Source: Kocuria sp. p3-SID1428
GTDB taxonomy: Bacteria; Actinomycetota; Actinomycetes; Actinomycetales; Micrococcaceae
Direction: 5' to 3'
Length of the DNA: 62,528 nucleotides
Assembly: GCF_025149945.1 (NCBI RefSeq)
Contig: NZ_JALXVH010000008.1
Coordinates: forward strand, 1-62,528
Both the position numbers and the translations under genes were made by a program. Under the pieces are notes generated by a model that was not told the DNA's origin, ran no database searches, and worked only from the letters and a program-made list of their open reading frames with translations. Numbering within the stretch: position 1 is the first letter of the stretch; each line of letters begins with the position of its first letter. This document shows, in pieces, positions 50,693 through 58,640 of the stretch.

Positions 50693-52777
50693 ATGACCCC
50701 TCCGATGCACCCCACCGAGACCCCCCACGACGAGCCCCGCTCCCGCCCCGTGCCCCGTGTGGTCATCGTGGGCTGCGGGCCGCGCGGGCTCTCGGCCCTG
50801 GAGCGCCTGATCGCGCGCAGCGCGCATTCGGGGCGGCGCGTGAATATCGACGTCGTGGACCCCTTCCCTCCCGGAGCGGGCCACGTCTGGCGGACCCGGC
50901 AGTCGCCGCGGTTCCTGATGAACACGCCGTCGCTGTTCCCCACGGTCATCGCCGCCGACGGCGCCCTGGACGTGCCGCCGCTGGAGCCGCTGCGCGGGAT
51001 GAGCTTCGACGGCTGGCGTCGGGCGGTCGTGGAGCAGGGTCTTCCGGTGGAGCTGGACGAGCAGAACCGTGAGGCGCTGCAGCAGCTGGGGGCTGCGGAT
51101 TTCCCGCAGCGCCGGCTCTACGGCGCCTATCTCGAATGGGTGTTCCGCACGCTGGTCGAGAGCGCTCCGGCCACGGTCGAGCTGCGGGTGCATCGCGACG
51201 AGGCCGTGGCCGCGCGCCGGGTCGAGTCGGGCCGGCACAGCTATGCGGTGGAGATCGGCGGTCAGCAGGAGCTGCTGGCCGATCATGTGGTGCTCGCCCT
51301 GGGCCACCTGGACGCCCACCTGAGCCGGAGGCAGAAGGAACTCGTGGACGGCGCCGCCCAGAACGGACTGGACTATCGCCCGCCGATCGTCCCGGCCGAT
51401 GGCCACTGGGACACGCTGCCGGCGGGGGAGACCGTGCTCGTGCGCGGCATGGGCCTGAACTTCCACGACGTCCTGGCGGAGGTCACCGAGGGCCGCGGCG
51501 GCGTGTTCGAGCCCGCCGACGACGGCACCGACCGGCTGGTCTACCGGCCCTCCGGCCAGGAGCCCTTCGTGGTGGCGGGCTCGCGCCGCGGGACGCCGTA
51601 CCGCGCCAAGCCGGAGATCGGCTCCTACTATGCCCGCAGCCTGGAGCACCGCTTTCTGACCCCGGAGACGATCGAGCAGCTCAGGGGCCAGGGCCCGCTG
51701 TCCTTCGAGCGCGTGCTCCTGCCGCTCGTGCTGCGGGATGCCCACCGCACCTACTACCGCACGTACGCGCGCGTGCACGCCGATCGCCTAGGCATGCCCG
51801 CCGCGGACTTCCTGGTCGAGCTCGACCGGGCGCTGGGGGTTCCCGACGACGACGCCCCCTCCGGGCCCGCACGCACCGCACCGGCCGCTCGCAGGGGTGC
51901 CGAGCGCGAATGGGCCCAGGACTCGCAGGAGCGCCTGGCCGAGGACACCGCTGAGGGGCTGCCGTGGGAGGTGCGTCTGGAGCGGCTCGTGCAGACCGCG
52001 GTGCCGGCTCCCGATCGCTTCGACCCCGTGCGCTCGGCCAAGCCGTTCCGAGGGGAGGACTTCGGCTCGCACGAGGAGTATGCGGCCGCCGTCGTGCATC
52101 TGCTGGACCGCGATGCCGCAGGCTCCGCGCAGGGTGAGGACGACCCGGCCAAGATGGCCTTCTCGTCGCTGAACTGGTCGCGCACCCTGCTCAAGCAGAT
52201 CATCGCGGAGGTGGGGCTGACCGATGCCTCCTGGCACGACGACCTGCTGCGCACGTTCGCACCGCTGGTCGAGGGCCTGAGCTCCGGGCCGCCCGCCCTG
52301 CGGATCCGCCAGCTGGCCGCTCTGGCCCGGGCCGATGTGGTGCGCTTCCTGGGGCCCGATCCGGTGTTCCGCGCGGACGACGAGCGCGGCTGCTTCGAGG
52401 CCAGCTCCCCGTGGGTGGCCGCCGAGCCGTTCCGTGCTCGCCTCATGCTCGAGGCCATGTCTCCGCCCAACGAGGTCCGGCGCAACATCTCGCCGTTGCT
52501 TCAGTCCATGCACGACGCCGGGCTGCTGCGCTCCAAGCCCATGGACACCCGCGACGGCGCCGTGCGGATGCCCGGCGCCGGGCTCGACGTCTCGGCCATC
52601 CCGTACCGCACGATCGGCACGGACGAGCGGGTCCAGGACGGCGTGTGGGTGCTGGGGCTGCAGCTGACCTCGGTCCAGTGGGGCACCGCGATCGCGTCCG
52701 AGGCCGATGCCCCCGCCGAGCTCGGCGCCCGCACCCTGGCCGACGCCGATCGAGCCGCCGAGCAGATCCTGGACTGA
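50693..52777 (+). CDS. FAD/NAD(P)-binding protein (NAD_binding_9 type)
   Basis: A 694-residue putative flavoprotein of unknown reaction. The dinucleotide-binding motif is 'VVIVGCGPRGLSALERL' (residues ~23-39), followed by 'GAGHVWRTRQSPRFLMNTPS', the usual pattern of this family. A second glycine-rich stretch is 'VLVRGMGLNFHDVLAEV', and 'GVWVLGLQLTSVQWGTAIA' closes the protein. The middle contains a long acidic, probably disordered linker (~residues 385-440). It resembles proteins annotated as hydroxyacylglutathione-independent or adenylate-cyclase-like without evidence, so I leave the reaction open. TATGCT ends exactly 6 nt before the ATG; it is probably leaderless. It is divergent from the peptidase. 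Confidence 0.82.
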   Translation: MTPPMHPTETPHDEPRSRPVPRVVIVGCGPRGLSALERLIARSAHSGRRVNIDVVDPFPPGAGHVWRTRQSPRFLMNTPSLFPTVIAADGALDVPPLEPLRGMSFDGWRRAVVEQGLPVELDEQNREALQQLGAADFPQRRLYGAYLEWVFRTLVESAPATVELRVHRDEAVAARRVESGRHSYAVEIGGQQELLADHVVLALGHLDAHLSRRQKELVDGAAQNGLDYRPPIVPADGHWDTLPAGETVLVRGMGLNFHDVLAEVTEGRGGVFEPADDGTDRLVYRPSGQEPFVVAGSRRGTPYRAKPEIGSYYARSLEHRFLTPETIEQLRGQGPLSFERVLLPLVLRDAHRTYYRTYARVHADRLGMPAADFLVELDRALGVPDDDAPSGPARTAPAARRGAEREWAQDSQERLAEDTAEGLPWEVRLERLVQTAVPAPDRFDPVRSAKPFRGEDFGSHEEYAAAVVHLLDRDAAGSAQGEDDPAKMAFSSLNWSRTLLKQIIAEVGLTDASWHDDLLRTFAPLVEGLSSGPPALRIRQLAALARADVVRFLGPDPVFRADDERGCFEASSPWVAAEPFRARLMLEAMSPPNEVRRNISPLLQSMHDAGLLRSKPMDTRDGAVRMPGAGLDVSAIPYRTIGTDERVQDGVWVLGLQLTSVQWGTAIASEADAPAELGARTLADADRAAEQILD

Positions 52778-52810
52778 GCCTCCCTCGTCAGCCCACTCGC
52801 GCACGATCCT

Positions 52811-52870
52811 GCGCCTGCGTGCCCGGATGCGCCGTTCGCGGGGTGGCGACGCATCCGCGCACGCAGGCGC
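52811..52870. terminator. Long hairpin between convergent genes
   Basis: A 21-nt left arm (52811-52831) pairs with 52850-52870 with one mismatch around an 18-nt loop. It lies 33 bp after the FAD protein stop and 21 bp before the nuclease stop. Its architecture resembles the 64-nt repeats, but the sequence differs. Confidence 0.8.
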
Positions 52871-52890
52871 GAGAGAAGGGGCGGGGCGGA

Positions 52891-55626
52891 TCAGCGGGTC
52901 GAGGTGAAGCGGTCCCGCTGCTGCTGGACCCACTCGCGCAGATCGCCGGACGGGCGGCCGCGCTCGGACTTGCGCTCCTCAGCCAGATCGTGGCCGTGCC
53001 CGAAGGTCGGCTGATCGGTGGGTTCAGGGCTGGGCTCCGGCGAAGGATCGGTCGGGTCCGTCGGATCAGTGGGCTCGGGCGACGGCTCCTCCGACCCGCT
53101 CAGTGCGATCCCCACCAGGGCCGGGTTGTGGTCCGAGGCGCGGAACTGATCCGGAGCGTAGAGATCCACCACGTTGTAGTTCGCTCGCGAGTACTCCATG
53201 CCCACGGACTCGTTCGCGTTGATCTCCCAGATGTCCGATCCGGTCACCGCCTCGGCGGCGGCCGGCGAGGCCAGCACGTGGTCCAGGGAGCCGGACTGCC
53301 CGCCGTAGGAGTAGGTGTGCTGGCCCTCCGGGGCCAGGTTCACGTACCCGTCCGCGTAGAGCCCGAGCATGGGGTCCTCGTGGGTGTAGGAGTTGAAGTC
53401 GCCCACCAGGAACAGCCGATCGGTGCCGGCCTCCTGAGCGAAAGACTCCGCGAAGCCCTGCATGGACTCGGCCTGGCGGGTGCGGTCGCCGTTCCAGGAG
53501 CCCTGGCCGGTGTCGGTGTTGTCGCCGGAGCCGGAGCCGCCCTTGGACTTGAGGTGGTTCACGACGACTACAAAGTCATCGGTCTCGGTGCCGCCCACCG
53601 GGCGGAAGGTCTGGGCCAGCGGTTCGCGGGCGTTGTCGAAGTTCTCCTGGTCGTCGTGGATCGCGGACTCGCCCACGGTCTCCACCTCGGCCGGCTGGTA
53701 GATGAACCCGGTGCGGATGACGTCCTCGGAGGCCGGCAGCTCGGACGGCGAGGGCACGTAGGCCCACTTCTGGGACCCGGCGTCGGCGTTGAGGGCCTCC
53801 ACCAGGGCGGACAGCGCCTGGTCGCGGTCCTTGCCGAAGGCCGCCGAGTTCTCGATCTCCTCGAGCGAGACCACCGAGGAGTCCAGGCCGTTGATCGCCG
53901 CGACGATCTTCTCCTGTTGCTGGGCGAACGAGTCCTGGTCGTAGGCCCCGCGCACATCGCAGTAATCGGCGGTCGTGGGATTGCCCGCCCGGTCCAGGTG
54001 AGCGCGGCAGCCGGGCTCGTCCGCGCCCAGGGAGGTGAAGTAGTTCAGCACGTTGAACGTGCCGAGCGTGTAGTCGCCGCCCACAGGGGCCGGTGCCGCG
54101 TACTCCGAACGGTCGTTCTCGAACAAAGCCGGGACGGCCTCGGGAGTCTCGCCGGTGACCTGCTCGAGCGGCTGCAACCGCCAGGCGTCGTGGCCGTAGC
54201 CCAGCACGACCGGCTGGTCGAAGCTCACCGAGGAGCCCACGCGCACCGGGCTCTCCTGCGAGAGATACGGCAGCGGCTGGTCGCCGTAGCGCTGCAGATT
54301 CGTGTAATTCCACGTCGAGCCGTCGTCGAGCAGCACCCCGCGGGCGGCGTTGTCGGCCTCGACGGCCGCGGCCTCCGCCGAGCCCGCCGGGGCCGCGTCC
54401 GTCGGGGTGCGCAGCGGGGTCTCGCCGACGGCCAGCCCCACCTCGCCGTAGCTGTTGAGGCTGTAGTTGTCCGAGACCGTGAATTCTCCGGTGGGCTGCA
54501 GCAGCATGCCCTCCAGGTCCTCGCGGGACTCCTCGTCGGTGGGCCAGGCCACGTCGGCGGGCTTCACGGCCTCGGCGAGCTCGCCGAGCACCTCGATGCC
54601 GTTGGCCGGTACGGAGATCTGGGTCTGGCCGTAGTACTCGTCCGCTGTGCCGGTGACCTCCACGTGATCGCCGATCTGCGCGGCGTCCAGCGCCTCCGGG
54701 GCGTAGACGAAGATGCCGTCGGAGGCGTCGTGATCGGCGGCCAGATCGCCTCCGGTGCCCTCGGTCTGGATCTGGTAGCCGTTCAGCCCGCCGGTCTTGT
54801 AGGCGGCCGTGACGACGCCGCGGGTGGTGACCTGCTGGCCCTGGTACGGGGTCGTGTCGGCCTCGCCCTGGATCTCGGCGATCGACAGCTGCTCGCCGGG
54901 CTCAGTCGGCTCCGGCGTGGGCTCGGGATCGGGCGTCTCGGAGCCGTCTCCGGACTGGGGCGTGACCTGGCTCGACAGCGAGAAGTCAGCGGAGTTGTCG
55001 TCGGTGTCCGCGGCATCCGAGCGGTTCATCGACCGCGGATCAGCATTCGACGACGGGCTCGTGGCCCCGGCGGTCTCGAAGGTGTTGGAGTCGCCGTAGC
55101 CCAGCAGGTCCACGACGGATTCCGTTCCGGGTGTGGCTTCCGTGATCGAGCCGGTCGGCAGGCTCAGCGCGGTGCCCCCGCTCGAGAGCACCAGGGTTCC
55201 CTTGGTGCCCGACGGGTTGAGCCGGCCGCCGGCCTCCACATCGGCCTCGGGCAGCGCTGCCCCGTTGGTGCCGTTGGAGGCTCCGCTGACCAGGAAGTGC
55301 TCGCCGGGCTGGATGGTCCCGGACAGGGGCACGGTGTTCGACGTCCCCGATGTTCCGGTGGCGGAGCGGTACTGCAGCGACCAGCCGTCCAGGCTCACGG
55401 GGGCGTCGGAGGGGTTGTAGAGCTCCACGAACTTGTGCGTGTAGACCGCGTTGGCGGAGCCGCCGCTGAGGTAGGCCTCGTTGATGACGACCTCGTCGCC
55501 GGCCGGTGAGGCGCTCGCCGGCGCCAGCGAGCTGAGCCCGGCGGGGATGGCCAGCAGGGCGGCCAGGGGAAGAGCGGCCGAGCGCAGGCGCCCGGTGCGA
55601 TGCTGGGGGGTCTTCAGGGCAGTCAT
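52891..55626 (-). CDS. Secreted ExeM/NucH-type endonuclease
   Basis: A 911-residue exported nuclease. Order: signal peptide (1-40, ending PASASPAG); lamin-tail domain (~45-195, VVINEAYLSGGSANAVYTHK); Pro/Glu linker; OB-fold YhcR-like domain (~245-345, LSIAEIQGEADTTPYQGQ); endonuclease/exonuclease/phosphatase domain (~500-860). The last has 'LGTFNVLNYF', 'VSLEEIENS', 'VNHLKSKGG', 'LVGDFNSY' and 'SDHNPALVGI', the catalytic Asn/Glu/Asp/His set. A PEPTDPT-rich spacer and a charged 33-residue tail also found on the neighbouring nucleotidase follow. No LPXTG or membrane anchor. It likely degrades extracellular DNA/RNA. ATG 55626 has AAGGGAA upstream. Confidence 0.9.
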   Translation of the reverse strand: MTALKTPQHRTGRLRSAALPLAALLAIPAGLSSLAPASASPAGDEVVINEAYLSGGSANAVYTHKFVELYNPSDAPVSLDGWSLQYRSATGTSGTSNTVPLSGTIQPGEHFLVSGASNGTNGAALPEADVEAGGRLNPSGTKGTLVLSSGGTALSLPTGSITEATPGTESVVDLLGYGDSNTFETAGATSPSSNADPRSMNRSDAADTDDNSADFSLSSQVTPQSGDGSETPDPEPTPEPTEPGEQLSIAEIQGEADTTPYQGQQVTTRGVVTAAYKTGGLNGYQIQTEGTGGDLAADHDASDGIFVYAPEALDAAQIGDHVEVTGTADEYYGQTQISVPANGIEVLGELAEAVKPADVAWPTDEESREDLEGMLLQPTGEFTVSDNYSLNSYGEVGLAVGETPLRTPTDAAPAGSAEAAAVEADNAARGVLLDDGSTWNYTNLQRYGDQPLPYLSQESPVRVGSSVSFDQPVVLGYGHDAWRLQPLEQVTGETPEAVPALFENDRSEYAAPAPVGGDYTLGTFNVLNYFTSLGADEPGCRAHLDRAGNPTTADYCDVRGAYDQDSFAQQQEKIVAAINGLDSSVVSLEEIENSAAFGKDRDQALSALVEALNADAGSQKWAYVPSPSELPASEDVIRTGFIYQPAEVETVGESAIHDDQENFDNAREPLAQTFRPVGGTETDDFVVVVNHLKSKGGSGSGDNTDTGQGSWNGDRTRQAESMQGFAESFAQEAGTDRLFLVGDFNSYTHEDPMLGLYADGYVNLAPEGQHTYSYGGQSGSLDHVLASPAAAEAVTGSDIWEINANESVGMEYSRANYNVVDLYAPDQFRASDHNPALVGIALSGSEEPSPEPTDPTDPTDPSPEPSPEPTDQPTFGHGHDLAEERKSERGRPSGDLREWVQQQRDRFTSTR
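52900..53000 (-). other. Shared C-terminal tail motif, nuclease copy
   Basis: Residues ~875-908 read FGHGHDLAEERKSERGRP then SGDLREWVQQQRDRF. The equivalent tail on the nucleotidase is FGHGRDLADQRKADRGRP then SGDLREWVLEQRERR. The DNA is also similar. It is charged, lacks hydrophobic residues and follows a Pro-rich spacer. Confidence 0.85.
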
Positions 55627-55677
55627 TTCTGGATTCCCTTCGGAGGATGGGGGCAGGGGGTGAGGACAGAGAGGGGA

Positions 55678-55710
55678 GGGGCCCATCGGGAGGGGTTCCC
55701 GACGGGCCCC
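55678..55710 (-). terminator. Terminator after 5'-nucleotidase gene
   Basis: A 14-bp stem with one wobble (55678-55691 with 55697-55710) lies 29 bp after the nucleotidase stop on the minus strand, so the nuclease gene downstream probably depends on its own promoter or read-through. Confidence 0.7.
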
Positions 55711-55739
55711 GGGAGATGAGCTGGGCAGGCGGCTGCGGC

Positions 55740-57896
55740 TCAGCGACCCGAGCGGCGCTCGCGCTGCTCGAGCACCCACTCGCGCAGATCGCCGGAGGGG
55801 CGCCCGCGGTCGGCCTTGCGCTGATCGGCCAGGTCGCGGCCGTGGCCGAAGCCCGGGCGGTCGCTGGGCTCGGCAGTCGGCTCCGTCGTGGGCTCGGAGC
55901 CCCCGGCTGCGAAGAGCTCGGCGGGCAGCTGCATGGTGGTGCCTGCGGGGGAGACCACCAGGTAGGCGGGCTCGCCCTGAAGATCGGCGACCTGCACCTG
56001 GAGGCTCGCGGAGCCGCCCACCTGCCCGGAGGCGTCCTTGGCGGGCTCGCCGGTGACCTCGGCGGAGGCCACGACCTCGCCGTCGGCCGAGCCCCTGCGG
56101 ATCTCGACGGTCTCGTTGGCCACCGCCCCCAGCGAGGTCATGTTCAGCTCGGTGAGCTCGAGGCTCGTGATGCCGGCCTCGGTCGTGGAGCCGGTGACGT
56201 TGACGCCGCGGCGGTCGAACGTGGGCTCCAGCGGGGCCTCGAAGGAGCCGAGGTAGTCGGTGAAGGCCTCGCGATCGATCCGGCCGGTGTCGACGCTGGC
56301 CCCGCCCTCGGTGAAGGCTGTGAAGCCGTCGCCGCCCTCGAGCAGGAAGGAGACCGAGCCGATCGTGTAGCTCGCCTCGGGATCCAGCGGCTGGCCGTCC
56401 ACCGTGACGGAGGTGATGCGCTCGCCGGCCGGCAGCGACTCGTCCATCGTGTACTGGACGTTGTCCGACAGCCCCAGATGCAGGAATGCGCGTGAGGAGC
56501 CCTCCGGCTGCCACTGCTGCTCGAGAGCGGTCTTGAACTGGGCGCCGGTCAGCTCGACCGTGTTGAGGTTGTTGGCGAAGGGCAGGACGTTGTTGATCTC
56601 CGCCTCGGTGACCACGCCGTCGGCGTCGCCGTCGATGACCTCGGAGGCATCGTCGGCGTAGTAGAACTCGTTGCGCAGCCCGCCGGGGTTGATCACCCCG
56701 ATGTCCACGCCGTGGGACTCCGCCAGCTCGGAGCGGAAGCCCTCGGCCGCCAGGTTGCCCAGCGTGGACTCGTTCTGGCGGTCGTCGCGGGTGGTGCCGG
56801 TGAAGGCCGTGGTGAAGTCGCCGGTGATCTCCCCGGCCGGGGTGGATCCGATCTCCTCGGCGGTCGCGGTGGCCTCGGCGACGATCCGGTCCACCTCGGC
56901 GGTGCGCGGCGAGGCGGCCACGAGCTGCTCGGGGGTCTGGCCCGCGATCAGCTCGTCGTACGGGGTCACGGAGGCGACCACGTCGACGTCGTCGCTGGCG
57001 GCGTCGTAGGTGACCTCGACCTTGCCCAGGTTCGCCATGTAGGACCCGGACTGCAGGTACGCGCGGTCATCGGTGCCGTCGCCGTCGACGTCCTCGCTCA
57101 CGCTGTACTCGGCGTGGGTGTCGCCGCCGAAGATGACGTCGACCTCCTCGGAGGTCTCGGTCCAGAACCTGTCGGAGGCGGCAGCCTCCTGGCTGGCGGC
57201 GCCGTCGTGGTAGGCCGCGATGATGACGTCGGCCTCCCCGGAGGCTGCGATCTCCTCGGCCACCGCGTTGACCTCGGCGACCGGGTCGGTGAACACGAGG
57301 CCCTCGTGGGCCGACGGGGCGAGCTTGGACGGCGTGGCCTGGGTGACGGCGCCGATGACCGCATAGGTCACGCCGTCGCGCTCGAAGAGCTCGTACACGC
57401 CGCTGCCGTCGTGGCCCTCGCCCTCCATGAGCAGCGGGCCGGTTTCCGAGCCCACGTGCACGTTGGCGGCCAGGTACGGGAAGTCCGCGCGCGGGGCCAC
57501 GCGCTCGGTGAGGTCCTGGTGGCCCTGGTCGAACTCGTGATTGCCCACGGCCGAGGCATCCAGCTCGAGCGCATTGAGCATGTCCAGGGTGGGGTTGTCG
57601 TCCTGGGCGGCGGAGGTGTACTGCGAGGCGCCGATGTTATCGCCGCCCGACAGCAGCAGATCCTCGGGGCCGCGCTGCGATTCGATGGCTCCCGCGAAGC
57701 CCACGGGGTCCTCGTCCAGTCGGCCGTGGAAGTCGTTGAAGTAGAGCAGGTCGGTGGTGGGCGCAGCGCTCGCCGCGGTCTCGGCGCCCGTCTCCTGGGC
57801 GTGGGCCGGGACCACGAACGAGGAGGTGACCAGGACGCCTGCGGCGGCCGCCGCAAGGGGCAGCGACGAGGCGCGGGAGGGATTCGACGGCGACAT
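55740..57896 (-). CDS. Secreted 5'-nucleotidase/2',3'-cyclic phosphodiesterase (UshA-like)
   Basis: A 718-residue exported enzyme that releases phosphate from nucleotides outside the cell. Signal peptide 1-33 (ending VPAHA). The metallophosphatase domain has metal-binding motifs 'YFNDFHGRL', 'LSGGDNIGAS', 'AVGNHEFDQGH' and 'FGGDTHAEY'. The C-terminal substrate domain has 'GVINPGGLRNEF', 'LPFANNLNTVELTG' and 'LLEGGDGFTAFTEGG'. After a TEPTAEPS spacer it ends in the same charged tail as the nuclease. Three tandem 11-nt PHO-box-like units lie 78-110 bp upstream of the ATG (57896), predicting phosphate-starvation control. The nuclease gene follows in the same direction. Confidence 0.92.
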   Translation of the reverse strand: MSPSNPSRASSLPLAAAAAGVLVTSSFVVPAHAQETGAETAASAAPTTDLLYFNDFHGRLDEDPVGFAGAIESQRGPEDLLLSGGDNIGASQYTSAAQDDNPTLDMLNALELDASAVGNHEFDQGHQDLTERVAPRADFPYLAANVHVGSETGPLLMEGEGHDGSGVYELFERDGVTYAVIGAVTQATPSKLAPSAHEGLVFTDPVAEVNAVAEEIAASGEADVIIAAYHDGAASQEAAASDRFWTETSEEVDVIFGGDTHAEYSVSEDVDGDGTDDRAYLQSGSYMANLGKVEVTYDAASDDVDVVASVTPYDELIAGQTPEQLVAASPRTAEVDRIVAEATATAEEIGSTPAGEITGDFTTAFTGTTRDDRQNESTLGNLAAEGFRSELAESHGVDIGVINPGGLRNEFYYADDASEVIDGDADGVVTEAEINNVLPFANNLNTVELTGAQFKTALEQQWQPEGSSRAFLHLGLSDNVQYTMDESLPAGERITSVTVDGQPLDPEASYTIGSVSFLLEGGDGFTAFTEGGASVDTGRIDREAFTDYLGSFEAPLEPTFDRRGVNVTGSTTEAGITSLELTELNMTSLGAVANETVEIRRGSADGEVVASAEVTGEPAKDASGQVGGSASLQVQVADLQGEPAYLVVSPAGTTMQLPAELFAAGGSEPTTEPTAEPSDRPGFGHGRDLADQRKADRGRPSGDLREWVLEQRERRSGR
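55752..55850 (-). other. Shared C-terminal tail motif, nucleotidase copy
   Basis: Residues ~682-714 match the tail of the nuclease at ~24 of 33 positions, with conserved GHG-DLA--RK--RGRPSGDLREWV--QR. No catalytic domain extends into it, so it is a portable module. Confidence 0.85.
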
Positions 57897-57973
57897 GCGG
57901 GATCCTTGCAAGCTGGGTACGTGCCCCGGCGCCGAAGCGGTCCAAGGGCGTCTGACCTGCCCAGACGATCATT

Positions 57974-58006
57974 CCTGGGTGAACCCTGAGTTACCCCTCG
58001 GTGCAC
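57974..58006 (-). promoter_or_regulatory. Three-unit PHO box upstream of the 5'-nucleotidase
   Basis: On the minus strand, in 5' to 3' order, the units are GTGCACCGAGG (58006-57996), GGTAACTCAGG (57995-57985) and GTTCACCCAGG (57984-57974). Against the published 11-nt PHO-box pattern G(G/T)TCAYYYR(G/C)G they match at 9, 10 and 11 positions. They are head-to-tail with no gap. Confidence 0.75.
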
Positions 58007-58030
58007 ATTGTGAAGGATGATCCGTGGCAC

Positions 58031-58381
58031 ATGTCACACCCCACCACCGATCCTGCGCCGCAGGATGCCTAGGCCCACGAGCAGGAGGACTTCCACAAGT
58101 CCCCCAGCGGTCGCCAGGTCCAGATGATCGCGATCGGCTCGGCCATCGGCACGGGCCTGTTCCTGGGTGCAGGCGGACGCGTGGCCACGGCCGGTCCGTC
58201 GCTGTTCATCCTCTACGCGCTGTGCGGGTTCTTCGGCGAGATGGAGTTCTGGTTCTCGCTGATCAAGGTCGGGGCCATCCTGCTCTTCCTCGTGATGGGC
58301 CTCGCTCGACGGCGACCTCGCGCGCAGGGCGATGGCGTGGTCCCGATCATGTCGCAGGATCCGGGCAGCGACCCCCGTTGA
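58031..58381 (+). pseudogene. Decayed duplicate of amino acid permease
   Basis: Starts MSHPTTDPAPQDA, then an in-frame TAG (58070-58072), then continues as '[18 protein letters not shown]', closely matching the intact permease at 58641. After '[11 protein letters not shown]' it jumps directly to '[17 protein letters not shown]', skipping ~88 residues present in the intact copy, then ends in unrelated sequence. Two independent lesions (nonsense and internal deletion, plus 3' loss) make it a pseudogene. It was probably produced by tandem duplication. Confidence 0.9.
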
Positions 58382-58398
58382 TCGTCTCCGCGACGACG

Positions 58399-58447
58399 GC
58401 AGCCCCTCTCCTGCAGGTCCACACGGGCCTGCAGGGGGAGGGGCTGC
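58399..58447 (+). terminator. Hairpin after permease pseudogene
   Basis: A ~22-bp stem with a few mismatches or a bulge (58399-58420 with 58425-58447) and a 4-nt loop. It ends transcription from the decayed gene before the intact permease. Confidence 0.7.
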
Positions 58448-58640
58448 TCTCGTCATGGGGCACCCAGGCCCCTCGGATGTGAGGTACCGTACACCCGGCT
58501 GTCGACGGTCGCTGCTGCACCGGTCATCCCGTCCAGCCCCTCCGCCCTGGCTCCTCGGCGCCCCTCCCGGTCGCCCAGCGACGCTCCTGCGCCCGCACGC
58601 GCCTCGGTTCCGATGGGGCTCCTCGCAGAAGAAGGCAGTC

